Shown here piece after piece: positions 11,230-22,640 of a stretch of DNA of 64,000 bases. Within the stretch, counting starts at the first letter, position 1. Every line of letters starts with the position of its first letter. Source of the DNA: Solanum dulcamara (Eukaryota; Streptophyta; Magnoliopsida; Solanales; Solanaceae); the NCBI RefSeq assembly GCF_947179165.1, contig NC_077237.1, positions 10,716,735-10,780,734 of the forward strand. Reading direction: 5' to 3'. Below the pieces are notes generated by a model. It ran no database searches. It had not been told where the DNA came from and saw only the letters and a list, made by a program, of their open reading frames with translations. The position numbers were made by a program, and so were the translations under genes.

Positions 11230-13360
11230 TGAAGAGGCTACGATACCCAAGTACCTCGCCGAGGGATTGAAATAATTTGAGGAGCAATATAAGCCAAATC
11301 AAGAAGAAACTGAGGTTGTGAATCTAGGAGATGATGAGTGTATCAAGGAAATCAGAATCAGTGTCCATTTAACAAAAGCTCAAAAGAAGGAACTTAGCAG
11401 TTTTCTTAGAGAGTACATCGATATATTTGCTTGCTCTTATGATGACGTGCAGGTTTGAGTATAGACATCATTTCTCATAAATTGCCGATCATTCCAGATT
11501 GCAGTCTGATAAAATAAAGACTAGAAAGTTCAAGCAAGATTTGAGTTTGAGGATCAAAGAAGAGATTACCAAGCAAATTCAATCCAGAGTTGTGGAATTG
11601 ACACAGTATCAGACTTGGTTAGTCAACATTGTTCCAGTTCCTAAGAAGGATGGCATGATCAGAATTTATGTTGATTCTAAAGATCTGAACAAAGATATCC
11701 CTAAAGATAACTTTCCATTGCCAAATATCTACATTCTCATTGATAATTGTGCCAAGCATAAGATGCAGTCGTTCGTGAATTGCTACACAGGTTATCACCA
11801 AATTCTAATGGATGAACAAGATGTAGAAAAGACAGCTTTCATCACACCGTGGGGTGTGTATCATTATCGAGTAATGCCATTTGGTCTCAAGAATGCTGAG
11901 GCCACTTACATGAGAGCCATGATGACCATTTTTCATGATATGATTCACAAGAAAATTGAAGTGTACGTGGATGATGTCATTATCAAATCCCGTAAAAGTG
12001 CGGATCATTTGACTCACTTGAAGAAGTTCTTTGATCATTTGCGTAAATACAACTTGAAATTAAATCCCGCTAAATATGCTTTTGTAGTGCCAGCCGGCAA
12101 GCTATTGGGATTTATAGTTAGTAGAAGGGGTATTGAGCTTGATCCCACTAAAATTAAGGCGATTCAAGAATTACCTCCACTAAAGACTAAGAAGGAAGTG
12201 ATAAGCTTCTCACGAAGATTGAACTACATCAGCCGATTCATAGCTCAGTCCACGTTGATTTGTGAGCCTATATTTAAGCTGCTGAAAAAAGATACATTGA
12301 CAAAATGGACTGAAGAGTGTCAGATAGCTTTCGATGCTATCAAAAGTTACTAGTCTAATCCACTGGTATTAGTTCTCCGAGGGAAGGAATTCCATTATTT
12401 CTATATTTGTCTGTCTCGAATAATGCATTTGGATGCGCCCTAGGTCAACATGATGAGACTGGAAAGAAGGAACCATCAATCTACTATTTAAGCAAGAAGT
12501 TTACTCCATACGAGGATCATTATACTCTTTTGGAGAAAACTTGTTGTGCTTTAACCTGAATTGCTCAAAAGTTAATACATTACTTGTCCTTGTATACTAC
12601 ATATCTCAGTTCCAAGATGAATTCATTGAAGTATATCTTTCAAAAAGCGATGCCGACTGGGAAGTTGGCAAAATGGCAAATGCTTTTAAGTGAGTTCGAT
12701 ATTGTGTATGTGACCCAAATGGCGATAAAAGCACAAGCCTTAGCTGATCATCTAATAGAAAATCTAGTAGACGAAGTATATGAACTGCTAAGAACTTATT
12801 TTTTCGATAAAGAGGTATCATTTGTAGGAGAAGATATCTCTGAGGCATACCTTGGTTAGAGGGTATTTTTTTATGGGGCAGTGAATCATGAAGGAAATGG
12901 AATTGGAGCAGTCTTAATATCAAAATCTGGCCAACATTATCCTAATGGCAGCCAAACTCTAATTTCGTTGCACGAACAACATGGCTAAGTATAAAGCATG
13001 CATCATGGGTCTAAAGATGGCTATCCATTAAGACATTCAAGAATTACTGATAATCAAAGATTCATATTTGCTGATTCATCAGGTTTAAGGTGAATGGGCC
13101 ATGAAAAATTCAAAGATTGCATCGTACGTTAAGTTAATACAAAGGTTGTGTAGAAGGTTCCGTAAGGTCGAATTTAGGTATACTCCATGATTGCAGAATG
13201 AATTTGTTGACGCTCTTGCTACTATTTCCTCAATGATCAAACATCCGAATACAAGTTACATTAATCCTCTAGAGAGATATTTGAAAGAACAACCCGCTAA
13301 CTGTTCGCATGTCGAAGCAGAACCAGATGGAAGACCTTGGTATTTTGACATAAAAAATAT
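11230..13360 (+). pseudogene. Reverse transcriptase and RNase H of element 1
   Basis: The open stretch 11499-12353 covers most of the RT: VPVPKKDG, the PLPNI block, KTAFITPWGVYHYRVMPFGL, and the catalytic YVDD at 11964-11975. A stop at 12351-12353 and several later ones cut into the RNase H domain, of which 12584-12859 is one surviving stretch. The enzyme would copy element RNA into DNA in cytoplasmic particles. The YVDD motif is kept but the reading frame is not. The same region is duplicated at 21046-23350. Confidence 0.85.
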
Positions 13361-13399
13361 CTAAAATTGGAACTTATCCAGATAATACGACTTTCAATC

Positions 13400-14583
13400 A
13401 GAAGAAAGTAATACGTCGAATGGCTAACAATTTCTTTCCAAGTGGAGAAACCCTTTGTAAGAGGACTTCAGATATGTGACTTCTCAGATGTGTCAACGCC
13501 ATTGAAGCTACGAAGCTTCTCGAATAGATTTACGAGGGAGTTTGTGGAACTCATATGAATGGGCTTACTTTGGCGAAGAAGACCTTTCGAGTTGGTTATT
13601 TTTAGATGTCTATGGAGCATGATTGTTGTAAGTATGTGCAAAAATGTCATCAATGTCAAGTGCACAGCGATTTGATTCGAGTACCTTCTCACGAACTCAA
13701 TGCTATGAGTTCTCCTTGGTCATTTGTGGCTATGGGTATGAATATCATTGGTCCAATAGATCCAACTGCCTCTAATGGACATATGTTCATTCTAGTTTCC
13801 ATTGATTACTTCACCAAGTGAGTGGAAGCAGCCTCATATAAATCAATTACGAAGAAGGAAGTAGCAGACTTCGTCCGTAACTAGTTGATTTGTAGATTTG
13901 GAATACCGAATTCCATCATTATCGATAATGGAGCAAATCTCAATAGTCATTTGATGAAAGAGATATGTGAGCAATTTAAGATTAATCATCGAAACTCAAC
14001 CACGTATCTTCCTCAAATGAATAGAGCAGTAGAAGCTGCTAATAAGAACATTAAAAAGATCTGGAGGAAAATGATTGACAATCACAAAGATTGGCATGAG
14101 ATGTTGCCATATACTATGTTAGGTTACCGAACGACTGTGAGAACACAAATTAGAGCAACCCCTTATTTGCTAGTATATGGGACAAAAGCCGTAATTCCTG
14201 TCGAAGTGGAAATACCTTCGTTGAGAATCATTCAAGAAGTTAAATTGAGCAACGTAGACTAGGTTCGTAATCGAATTGAACATTTGGCTTTGATTGATGA
14301 AAAGAGAATGACCGTCGTTTTCCATGGTCAATTGTACCAACAAAGAATGATTCATACTTTTAACAAGCTAATGAGACCAAGAATGTTTGAAGTTGGTCAA
14401 TTGGTTCTCAAACGCATTTTTCCAAATTAAGATAAGTATAAAGGAAATTTCGCGCCAAATTGGCAAGGACCATACATGGTTCGCAAAGTATTATCTGAAG
14501 GTGACTTAATATTGTTCGAAATGGATAGCCAAGAGTGGCCAAAACCAATCAACTCAGATGCCATCAAGAGATACTATGTTTGA
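13400..14583 (+). pseudogene. Integrase of element 1
   Basis: The zinc-binding part ends with CCKYVQKCHQCQ (about 13624-13659). The catalytic core follows with the first Asp in MNIIGPID, the second Asp in IIIDNGAN, and the region of the Glu near NRAVEAANKN. Stops occur at about 13821 and 13882. The C-terminus WPKPINSDAIKRYYV ends in TGA at 14581-14583 and matches the usual end of plant gypsy polyproteins, so the end of pol is placed with confidence. Confidence 0.85.
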
Positions 14584-14683
14584 ATGTTCAGAGTTTTCTT
14601 TTATCATTTACCTGTAATTTTGTCGTTTGCTTGTAATCCTTTCTGTGCTTGTTTATTTTTAAATTAACCCTCCTCTTTGTAAT

Positions 14684-14960
14684 GAACTATGCCTGACCTG
14701 AATTCTCAAGAATGAGATATGTAGGTGGTCTATGTCAACTTCGGTCACCCTTTTATCTATTTTCAATATCTCCTTTTGGAGTTTGAAATACGTCTGACCT
14801 GAATTCTCAAGAATGAGATACGTAGGCGGCCTATGTTGGTCTCGGTCATTTTTCTATTAAAATCTCCCATTTCTCATTTATCTCCCTAGAGAGGAACTAC
14901 GTTTGACCTGATTCCTGCCTTAATGGGATACGTAGGCGCCACAATGGCTCAGTCATGTCT
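14684..14960 (+). repeat. Three-unit repeat after pol (element 1)
   Basis: Three related blocks about 100 bp apart begin with a variant of CTACGTCTGACCTGA and run to GAATGAGATACGTAGGCGGC. Within a block CTACGT and ACGTAG are inverted, so each can form a stem. The same three blocks follow pol in element 2 (24337-24600). I know similar sequence to be common downstream of pol in plant gypsy elements. Its function is not known to me. Confidence 0.7.
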
Positions 14961-16420
14961 CCCGTAAGTTCTCTATTTATAATAAAAACTAGATAAAAGT
15001 TTTGATAGGGACTTAAAAATTTCAAAGAAGATCTTTCTATAGAAAAGTCATGACTGAGGTGTATCAAGAAAAAAAATTGGGACAGAATTTTTGAGAGGGT
15101 CTCAAAATTTTGACAATTATCTTTTGGGTAGTTTGATATTTACCAAGACATCTAACTAGGACAGAATTTTTTTAGGATGACCTCAAAAATTTATCAAGCA
15201 GTATCACACGTTTAATAGTAGTTTTGAATATTTTTAACATGATCAGAAATTTAAAGCTAACTACAAATGATCTTCGGCATCATCTGAAGGTTTTGGTCAG
15301 CTTCAAAAGTTCAAGATTATATTCAAACGATCCCCAATATTATTAGAAGTTTAATGTCAAACTCAACAATCTCCAGCACCATCAGAGTTCAGAGTCAACT
15401 ACAAAAATTTTCAGCTAAGTCAAAACTTTTCAATTTCAACCCTCAAGGATTCTCAGAATTCTTCTAACAAGCTATCAGACATGCTTAAAGCTTTGAACCA
15501 AGGACGCTCATCTAAGCTATGCGTGACATGACATATGGCAGTGACCCTTTACAAATTGCTTTTCAAAAACTCATCTTTCTTAAAAGCTTTTAATACATCA
15601 AATATTTTTTGCATAAATACATTTTCGTTTTAAATAGACTGAGAAGTTCCCACATTGTGGGATTTCATTGGGTTGTTATTGTTGTTGTATAGACCGATAA
15701 GTGGAGAATCAGAGCAAGCAATAGAAGATAGTAAGACAAAGAGCAAACAAACGAATTATTCAACACAAATCAATTCAATCATAACTAATAAATTTTCTGC
15801 GGATGCAGATTTATAAAGGATCATCATATCCCTCCGTTCAGCAAGAACAAAGAGTTTTCAAAAGTGATAATTTTTAGTGAAAAAAGAAAAGTCATTAGGA
15901 TTCATCAGCTAAAAAGAAGCAATTCAAAATACGAGCAACAATGCCTCATTCAAATTCCTAGCAAATAATAAGTCACAAAGAATATAAAGTGTTAGAAAAT
16001 AAGGATGATATTCGCACACTAATGTCGAAGTGATCAGGCACTTTGAACACATCCTCAAGAATTTTTCTTTAAAAGTTTTTGTTTACCAGTCGCTAGTAAG
16101 AACGACAATGGTCTATTACTTGTTTCCTTTTGAGTACAGGAACAGGCGAAAGAGCCACTTTCAAGACATGCAAATATCTATAATGACGTCAAATTATATT
16201 TTCCAGCGTCAAAGATGTTTGATGGGCGTACATAAGTCGCATCAAATACCGAAGAGGGTTTGAAGTGAAACTAGCCAAAATATCCGATATCATGCCAAAA
16301 ATCAATCAAATATCAACATCTGAAAAATATCGATCATCATCCTATCAATGGAGCATCATCGTTCCTACTAATGAAGCATCATCATCCTATCAATAGGACA
16401 TCATCATCATTATTATATCA
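14961..16420 (+). other. 3' non-coding region of element 1
   Basis: This is untranslated element sequence, matched up to about 15470 by 26935-27458 in element 2. Near 15640-15700 the sequence CCCACATTGTGGGATTTC, then a run of TTG triplets, resembles the 3' end of an Au-type SINE on the plus strand. No gene is supported. The small open frame at 16030-16263 has no recognisable motif. Confidence 0.5.
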
Positions 16421-17070
16421 TCGCCAAGAGGGTCATTCATACTATGTTACCGAAAGTGATAATATCATCGCCAAAAGGGTCATTCATATTATATTACCAA
16501 AAGTGGTAATATTATCACCAAGAGGGTCATTCATATTATATTATCGAAAGTGGTAATATCATTACATAGAGGGTCATTATCATATAATTGCCAAGAGGGT
16601 CATTCAAATTATATTACAAAAAGTGGTAATATCATCGCCAAAAGGGTCATTATCATATTATATTACCGGAAGTGGTAATATCATTACCGAGAGGGTCATT
16701 CATATTGTATTATCAGAAGTGGTAATATCATTATCAAGAGGGTCATTCATATTATATTATCGGAAGTAGTAATATCATTGCCAAGAAGGTCATTCATATT
16801 ATATTAGCAGAAGTGATAATATTATTGCCAAAAGGGTCATTCATATTATATTACCAAAAGTGATAAAATTATTGCCAAGAGGGCCATTCATATTATATTA
16901 CCGAAAGCGGTAATATCATTGTCAAGAGGGTCATTCATATTATATTATCGGAAGTAGTAATATCTTTGCCGAGAGGGCCATTATCATATCATTGTCAAGG
17001 GGACCATTATCATATCATTGCCAAGAGGGTCATCATCATTATCATATCATTGCCGAGAGAGCCATTATCA
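16421..17070 (+). repeat. Tandem array of 47-bp repeats with hairpin units
   Basis: About a dozen units repeat with a strict 47-bp spacing of the GGGTCATTCAT motif (for example 16433, 16480, 16527, 16574, then 16696, 16743, 16790, 16837, 16884, 16931, 16978). Some units are shortened to 26 bp, especially near the right end. Each full unit contains ATATTACC-GAAAGT-GGTAATAT or a variant, an inverted repeat able to form an 8-bp stem. The array lies just before the 3' LTR, where the plus-strand primer site should be. I see no clear polypurine tract. Confidence 0.85.
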
Positions 17071-17095
17071 TTTTTCAACAAATTGACAGACTAAT

Positions 17096-20000
17096 TGTTG
17101 ACACTCAATTTTGACCATCCACAACGTAAATTAATAATCAAGTTTCTTCAATTTTAAACAATTTGAAGTAATTTATCATTTTTTATAATCTCTGAATGAT
17201 ATATATAGTTATACATAATTATGTATAATTATTAGCTTTTATAAATATTCAAAAATGATCTCAAAAGATTTTAATTTTATTAATCATTTCGTAAATTAGT
17301 AGCTTATATTTTTGCATTACTTAGTTTATAACTAAGTTATTTACTTTATCTTGTTAGGATTAAGAAGCTTGTTAATTAATTTGTGTTACTTCATCTTATT
17401 TCAATTCTAGTCGAATTCCCTTAAACTCAATTTGGCTAACTTATTCATTCAATTGCCTATAATTGAAATCCATATGGTTATTTCCTAATTACAAATTTAG
17501 CCTCTTTTCGGATCAATCCCTTTTCTCATTTAACCCATTTCTTTTTTCCCAACAATTAATTTTTATAACTCTATTTCCACCGAATTCCACCCAAATTTTT
17601 CTTAATTAATTTCCAAACATCCCAATCCACCCCTTTTTTCTTTTTTTTTTCCACCTCCCAAATTCTCTTTTTTTTTCTTCAAAATTCCCATCATTATTCT
17701 CCAACCCCACCTTTTTCCTTTTTTTTTTCATCCCTCCAAACTCATCATTACTCCTACCAAATACACTCTTTTAAAATAGGAAAAACTAAGCTCATGCCCC
17801 ATAAAATTCAAATAACTACAAATAAATACCCCTTTATAATTCATACCCCAAAGCATGAGATTCGCGAGTAAGATACCATCGCAATATCAATATATTGACA
17901 TGGTATCATTGAGGCTGCTTCAGTCCTTAATGATACCACCACAGTATATCTATATATACTGACATGGTATCATTGAGGTTGTTTCAGTCCTTAATGATAC
18001 CACCACAGTATATCTACTTCAATCCTTCAGCTACATCTCCATGAAACCATCATATATTGGCATGATATTATTAAAGATTGTTTCATATAATCAGTAACAC
18101 TCCTCAAATCATTTACGATACCATCGTAGTATGTGAATATCAATGATGCCATTACATAATATCATATATAATAGCATTGTATCATATATATACTGTGATG
18201 GTATCATAAAGATTTTTCTAAATCATTCGATATTATATGAATGATACTATCACAATAGATTTGTATATTATAATACTATTGAAAATTCTTAACGAGACAC
18301 TTTTAAATTTTTCAATGATACCATAACAATATATTGATACCTTATCGGTATTACATAGGATTGAGATTCTTTTTAAGAAATAAAAATAAAATAATTAAGA
18401 GAAATTTATTAAAATCACAATCTTATTTATTAACTAATTAGTAAATATAGGATTGAGCTTAATCTTTTGTGATACTTCATCGGTATCATGTAGGGTGGAC
18501 ACTGACATCAATACGACGTCAGCGCATGAATTTAAAAATAATTAAAGGGGGTATATGGATAATTAGTTTGGCTGAAGGGGTATATAAAGAATTATTTAGG
18601 AAAAGTGTATGAAGTGGTAAATAGTTTATTTAAAAGGTCCATTTTGTACAGTTTTCCCTTTAAAATATTCCTTCATTTTTTTCACGCCAAATCATCCAAC
18701 AATCAACAATACCAAAAACAAACAACACAAAAATACTGCAACAAAAAACCAGACGGAGAGGAGAAAGAATAATTCTTCTACGCGTGATTGATGTCGTGAT
18801 TCGCAGAGAGAAATTTGAATTTCAAATCATCAAAATTCCTAATTTCTATCTAAAATTTCATCCCGTTTTCCCCTATTTTTTGACATAATTTTTTCTATAA
18901 ATTTTCATCGTCGTAATCACTGTAAGAGGACGAAAAATAGAGAAGAAAAATAGGAGCTGGATTTTACACAAAATTGATAAGAACAGAGAAGCAATTTTTT
19001 TAAAAAAATATTCCAATAACAAAAAGATTTTGAGTCCTTTTATTTTTGAGTTCAAGCTTTCATCGGAACTCCATTTGTGGTAGTGAAGAAGCTTCAACTC
19101 GTTCGTCTCAGTCGCTGACCGAAAAGAGGTAACATCTTTTCTCAACATTATTTTATTTAATTATTTCATGTTTTCTATTTAGTTGGTTCGTAATGTTGTT
19201 TTTTAGTTAGCATGTGTTAAGATTAATTAGATTAATGATAGAAATTTCTTGGCTTGCTTGAAGTGTAGTGCTATTTTTATCAATTATGTGAAAGTTCTTA
19301 GTTTTGTTCATTATTTTTTCAAATAGTTTTCTTTGACGATATAAGTTTCATGTTTTCAATTTCTTCTTTTATCATGATTTAGATAATAAATATATGCTTA
19401 AGTTACTAGTTAGTCAAAACTTTCATGGCTTAATTGGTTTAAATCTTGCTTTAAGATTTATGTTAGTATAATGTATAGGTTAATTCCATTTCCTTTAGAT
19501 ACTTGAATATATTTCTATATTCTTTTTTTCCTACATATATGCATGTTGTTAGTCACTATGTTATATCATTGTGTTCATGTGTGATCTTTTTTAGTGTTAT
19601 GTATATATACATATGTGTGTCTTGATATTTCATTTTTATGCCTTGAGTTCTAACCATACCAAGTTGAATTTAGTGTCAATTGGATTATGAGTTGTGTTGT
19701 CCCTATACATTTACTGTTAAGTTATAATGCATATGCCATATATATGTTTGTTTATTAATATACAATAGCTCATATTTGTATTATTAAATATCATGCATGA
19801 ATCGGTCTCTTCGTACAACACATGATTAATTAGAATTAATGGGGTATCTCATGCTTAGATGCAAGTTCATATTGGTTTACTTTAGATCCTAATGATTGCA
19901 CTTAAAAATAAGATGTCTAAATATCTTTTATTCAATTAATAAGAATCATATCTCAATTGTTTTCTCTTTATTCATTTACTAATTTTATCTCTTTTGTTTA

Positions 20001-21040
20001 TTGTTTGAACCATCGTCCGAGTTCAATATGGACTTTCTCCATTATTTGCATTTCATCGTTGAGCTACGGAGGGTCAAATACCTTTTTTTCGAGTCATCCT
20101 CTTCAAAAAAAATGAAAAGGGACCCTGATTTACAGGTTATTAGAGCTGAAAATTGGATGTATACAGTGTACATGAAAATAGTACTGTATACAATGATATA
20201 TATTATATATACAGCCGCGATATACAGTGGAATTGGGCCTAACAACTTAGTCCAGGCGTACAGAAACAAAGTGTTAAGCCAATTTTTCATACTTTATTCA
20301 TTTATATTTAATTCAGGTTGTAATAATTTATTTATACTTGCGTAGAGATTAATTTAGTTTGGTTTAACTTAATTAATCTCCCCTAAAAGAGAAACCATTT
20401 TTTCTGTTAATTTATTCTTTAAAAATGATTTCATTTAAGTTATTTTCTTTTACTTGGACATTTTGACAAATATAATTTTCTTCCAAATTATCTTTAAGGT
20501 TTCAAGTTGATGTTCTTTCAAATCAATTGAGTTTAAAGTATCTTTTTCTAAATTGATTTTTCCTAAATAGCTCAAGTGGTTTTCCTTATTTAATCAAAGT
20601 CTTAATCGCTTTAAATTTAGTTAAAATACATTAGATCTACTACTTCTCTTTAAATATATTTAAAATTCCTTTACTTAGTCATTTAATAGAGTTTGTTTTC
20701 TTGATAAATTATCTCAAGTATTTCACGTTGATTTATTGCTCAAATAAATTTATTTATTTTTACTATTTATAAGTAAATTATTCTCAAATTTAGTCAAAAA
20801 TATAAGTTTTCAAATTGACGGATAACCGCACGTTAGCAACAATTTTGAGTGCTAACACATTCTCAAAGTGGAAATTTCAACCCTTACCTATTTTCTCTGA
20901 CTTTTAAGACTTAAATATGTTAAGATTTTCAAATTAAGTTTTCTTAATTTTTTTAAATATTAAATGGTGACTCTATCTCTAAAAATGTTTTTTTCTCTAA
21001 AATTAAAATTAATTTTAAAGCGTCTTTTCCCAACGTTACA
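17096..21040 (+). repeat. Ty3/gypsy LTR 2 (complete, with insertion)
   Basis: It runs from TGTTGACACTC to CCAACGTTACA, so it has the expected TG...CA ends. Without the 880-bp insertion at 17779 it is about 3.1 kb, long for an LTR. Its left part matches LTR 1, and its right 0.9 kb matches LTR 3 (27459-28342). Near 20160 it holds a perfect inverted repeat TGTATACAGT...ACTGTATACA. The open frame at 20001-20345 is a by-product and not a gene. Confidence 0.8.
17779..18658. mobile_element. MULE-like non-autonomous element nested in LTR 2
   Basis: The ends are inverted: GGAAAAACT at the left and AGTTTTCCC at the right. The element is flanked by a perfect 9-bp direct repeat TTTAAAATA (17770-17778 and 18659-18667). 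A 9-bp target duplication is the hallmark of Mutator-like elements. LTR 1 lacks this segment, which confirms it as an insertion. Inside is a duplicated block (period about 64 bp around 17921-18000) and many GGTATCA/TGATACC inverted motifs. No transposase is encoded. Confidence 0.85.
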
Positions 21041-21045
21041 GAAAT

Positions 21046-22640
21046 GAGCTCAGAGGAAGGAACTTATCAGTTTGCTTAGAGAATACATCGATGTATGTTC
21101 TTATTTTATGATAATGTGTCAGGGCTGAATATAGACATTGTTTCTCGTAAATTATCGATCAATAGGATCGCCATCCGGTAAAACAAAAGACTCGAAAGTT
21201 CACGCTAAATTTGAGTTTGCGGATCAAAGAAGAGGTTACCAAACAAATTCAAACAAAGGTTATGGAAGTGACGCAGTATCCGACTTGGTTAGCCAACATT
21301 GTTCCGCTGCCTAAGAAAGATGGCAAGATCATATTTTTTTGTTGATTATAGAGATCTGAACAAAGCTATCCCTAAAGATAACTTCCCATTGCCAAATATT
21401 CACATTCTTATTGATAATTGTCCCAAGGATGAGATGCAGTCGTTCGTGGATTGCTACATGAGTTATCACTAGATTTTAATGAATAAAGAAGATGCTGAAA
21501 AGACAGTTTTCATCATGCCATGGGGTGTGTATCATTATCCAGTGATTCCATTTGGTGTCAAGAACGCCGGTGCGACTTATATGAGAGCCATGACGACCAT
21601 CTTTCATGATATGATTCACAAGGAAATCGAAATATACGTGGATGATGTCATCATCAAGTCCTGCGAGAGTTCGGATCATCTGACTCACTTAAAGAAGTTC
21701 TTTGGTCGTCTCCGTAAATACAACTTGAAATTAAATCCCGTAAAATGTGCTTTTAGAGTGCCAGTCGATAATTTATTGGGGTTTATAATTAGTAAAAGGG
21801 GTATCGAGCTTGATCTCGCTAAAATCAAAGCGATTCAAGAATTACTTCCACCAAAGACCAAGAAAGAAGTGATGAGCTTCTTCGGAAGATTGAACTACAT
21901 TAGTTGAATCATAGCTTAGTCCACGATAATTTGTGAGCCTATCTTTAAGTTGTTGAAAAAAGATGCACTGACAAAATGGACCGACAAGTGTCAAACCGCT
22001 TTCGATGTTATCAAAAGTTACTTATATAAACCACCCGTGTTAGTTCCTCCGAGGGAAGGAAATCCATTGTAGCTATATTTGTCTGTCTCAAATAACACAT
22101 TTGGATGTGTGCTAGGTCAACATAATGAGACAAAAATAAGGAGCGAGCAATCTACTACTTAAGCAAGAACTTCACTCCATGCGAGTCCCGCTATACTCTC
22201 TTAGAGAAGACATGTTGTGCTTTAACTTTGATTTCTCAAAATTTGAGACATTATTTGTCTTCAAACACTACATACCTCATTTCCAAGATGGATCCTCTGA
22301 AGTATATTTTCCAAAAAGTGATGCCAACGAGAAAATTAGCTAAATAAAAGATGTTGTTGAGTGAATTTGATATTGTGTATGTGACCCAAAAGGCAATAAA
22401 GGTACAAGCCTTAGCCAATCATCTTGTAGAAAATTCAGTCGATGAAAAGTATGAACCGCTCAAAGCTTATTTTCTCAATGAAGAGGTATCATTTGTAGGA
22501 GAAGGTACTCCCAGGCTTACCCTAATTGGATGGTATTCTTTGATGGGGCGGTGAATCATGAAGGAAACAGAATTGGAGCGGCCCTAATATCAAAATCTGG
22601 CCAACATTATCTTATGGCGGCCAAACTCTAAGTTCATCGC
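21046..22640 (+). pseudogene. Reverse transcriptase of element 2
   Basis: It shows the same RT signature as element 1: PLPNI near 21390-21405, then FIMPWGVYHYPVIPFGVKN at about 21510-21570, and YVDD at 21635-21646. The clean stretch is 21479-21907, bounded by stops on both sides. Frameshifts and stops before and after show it is inactive. By eye it has decayed about as far as element 1, and the two differ at many positions, so the duplication is not recent. Confidence 0.8.

Larger units (their letters stand above)
4100..21040 (+). mobile_element. Ty3/gypsy element 1 (degenerate)
   Basis: Order on the plus strand: LTR, leader, gag, protease, reverse transcriptase, RNase H, integrase, a long 3' region with tandem repeats, LTR. 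The RT-before-integrase order marks it as Ty3/gypsy. All coding parts carry stops and frameshifts, so it is not autonomous. The 3' LTR (17096-21040) also serves as the left LTR of a second, truncated unit. The whole looks like a product of unequal recombination between related elements. Confidence 0.8.

Noticed and set aside
7529..14583. Endogenous plant pararetrovirus as an alternative to a gypsy element
   Set aside because: An integrase with zinc-binding and core motifs and long LTRs are present, and no movement-protein region is seen, so it is an LTR retrotransposon.
16421..17070. Regular repeats that might be taken for a CRISPR array
   Set aside because: The units are contiguous 47-bp tandem repeats without unique spacers, and the DNA is plant nuclear.
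20001..20345. 114-codon plus-strand frame
   Set aside because: It lies inside a gypsy LTR, has no motif, and is not kept open in the other LTR copy.
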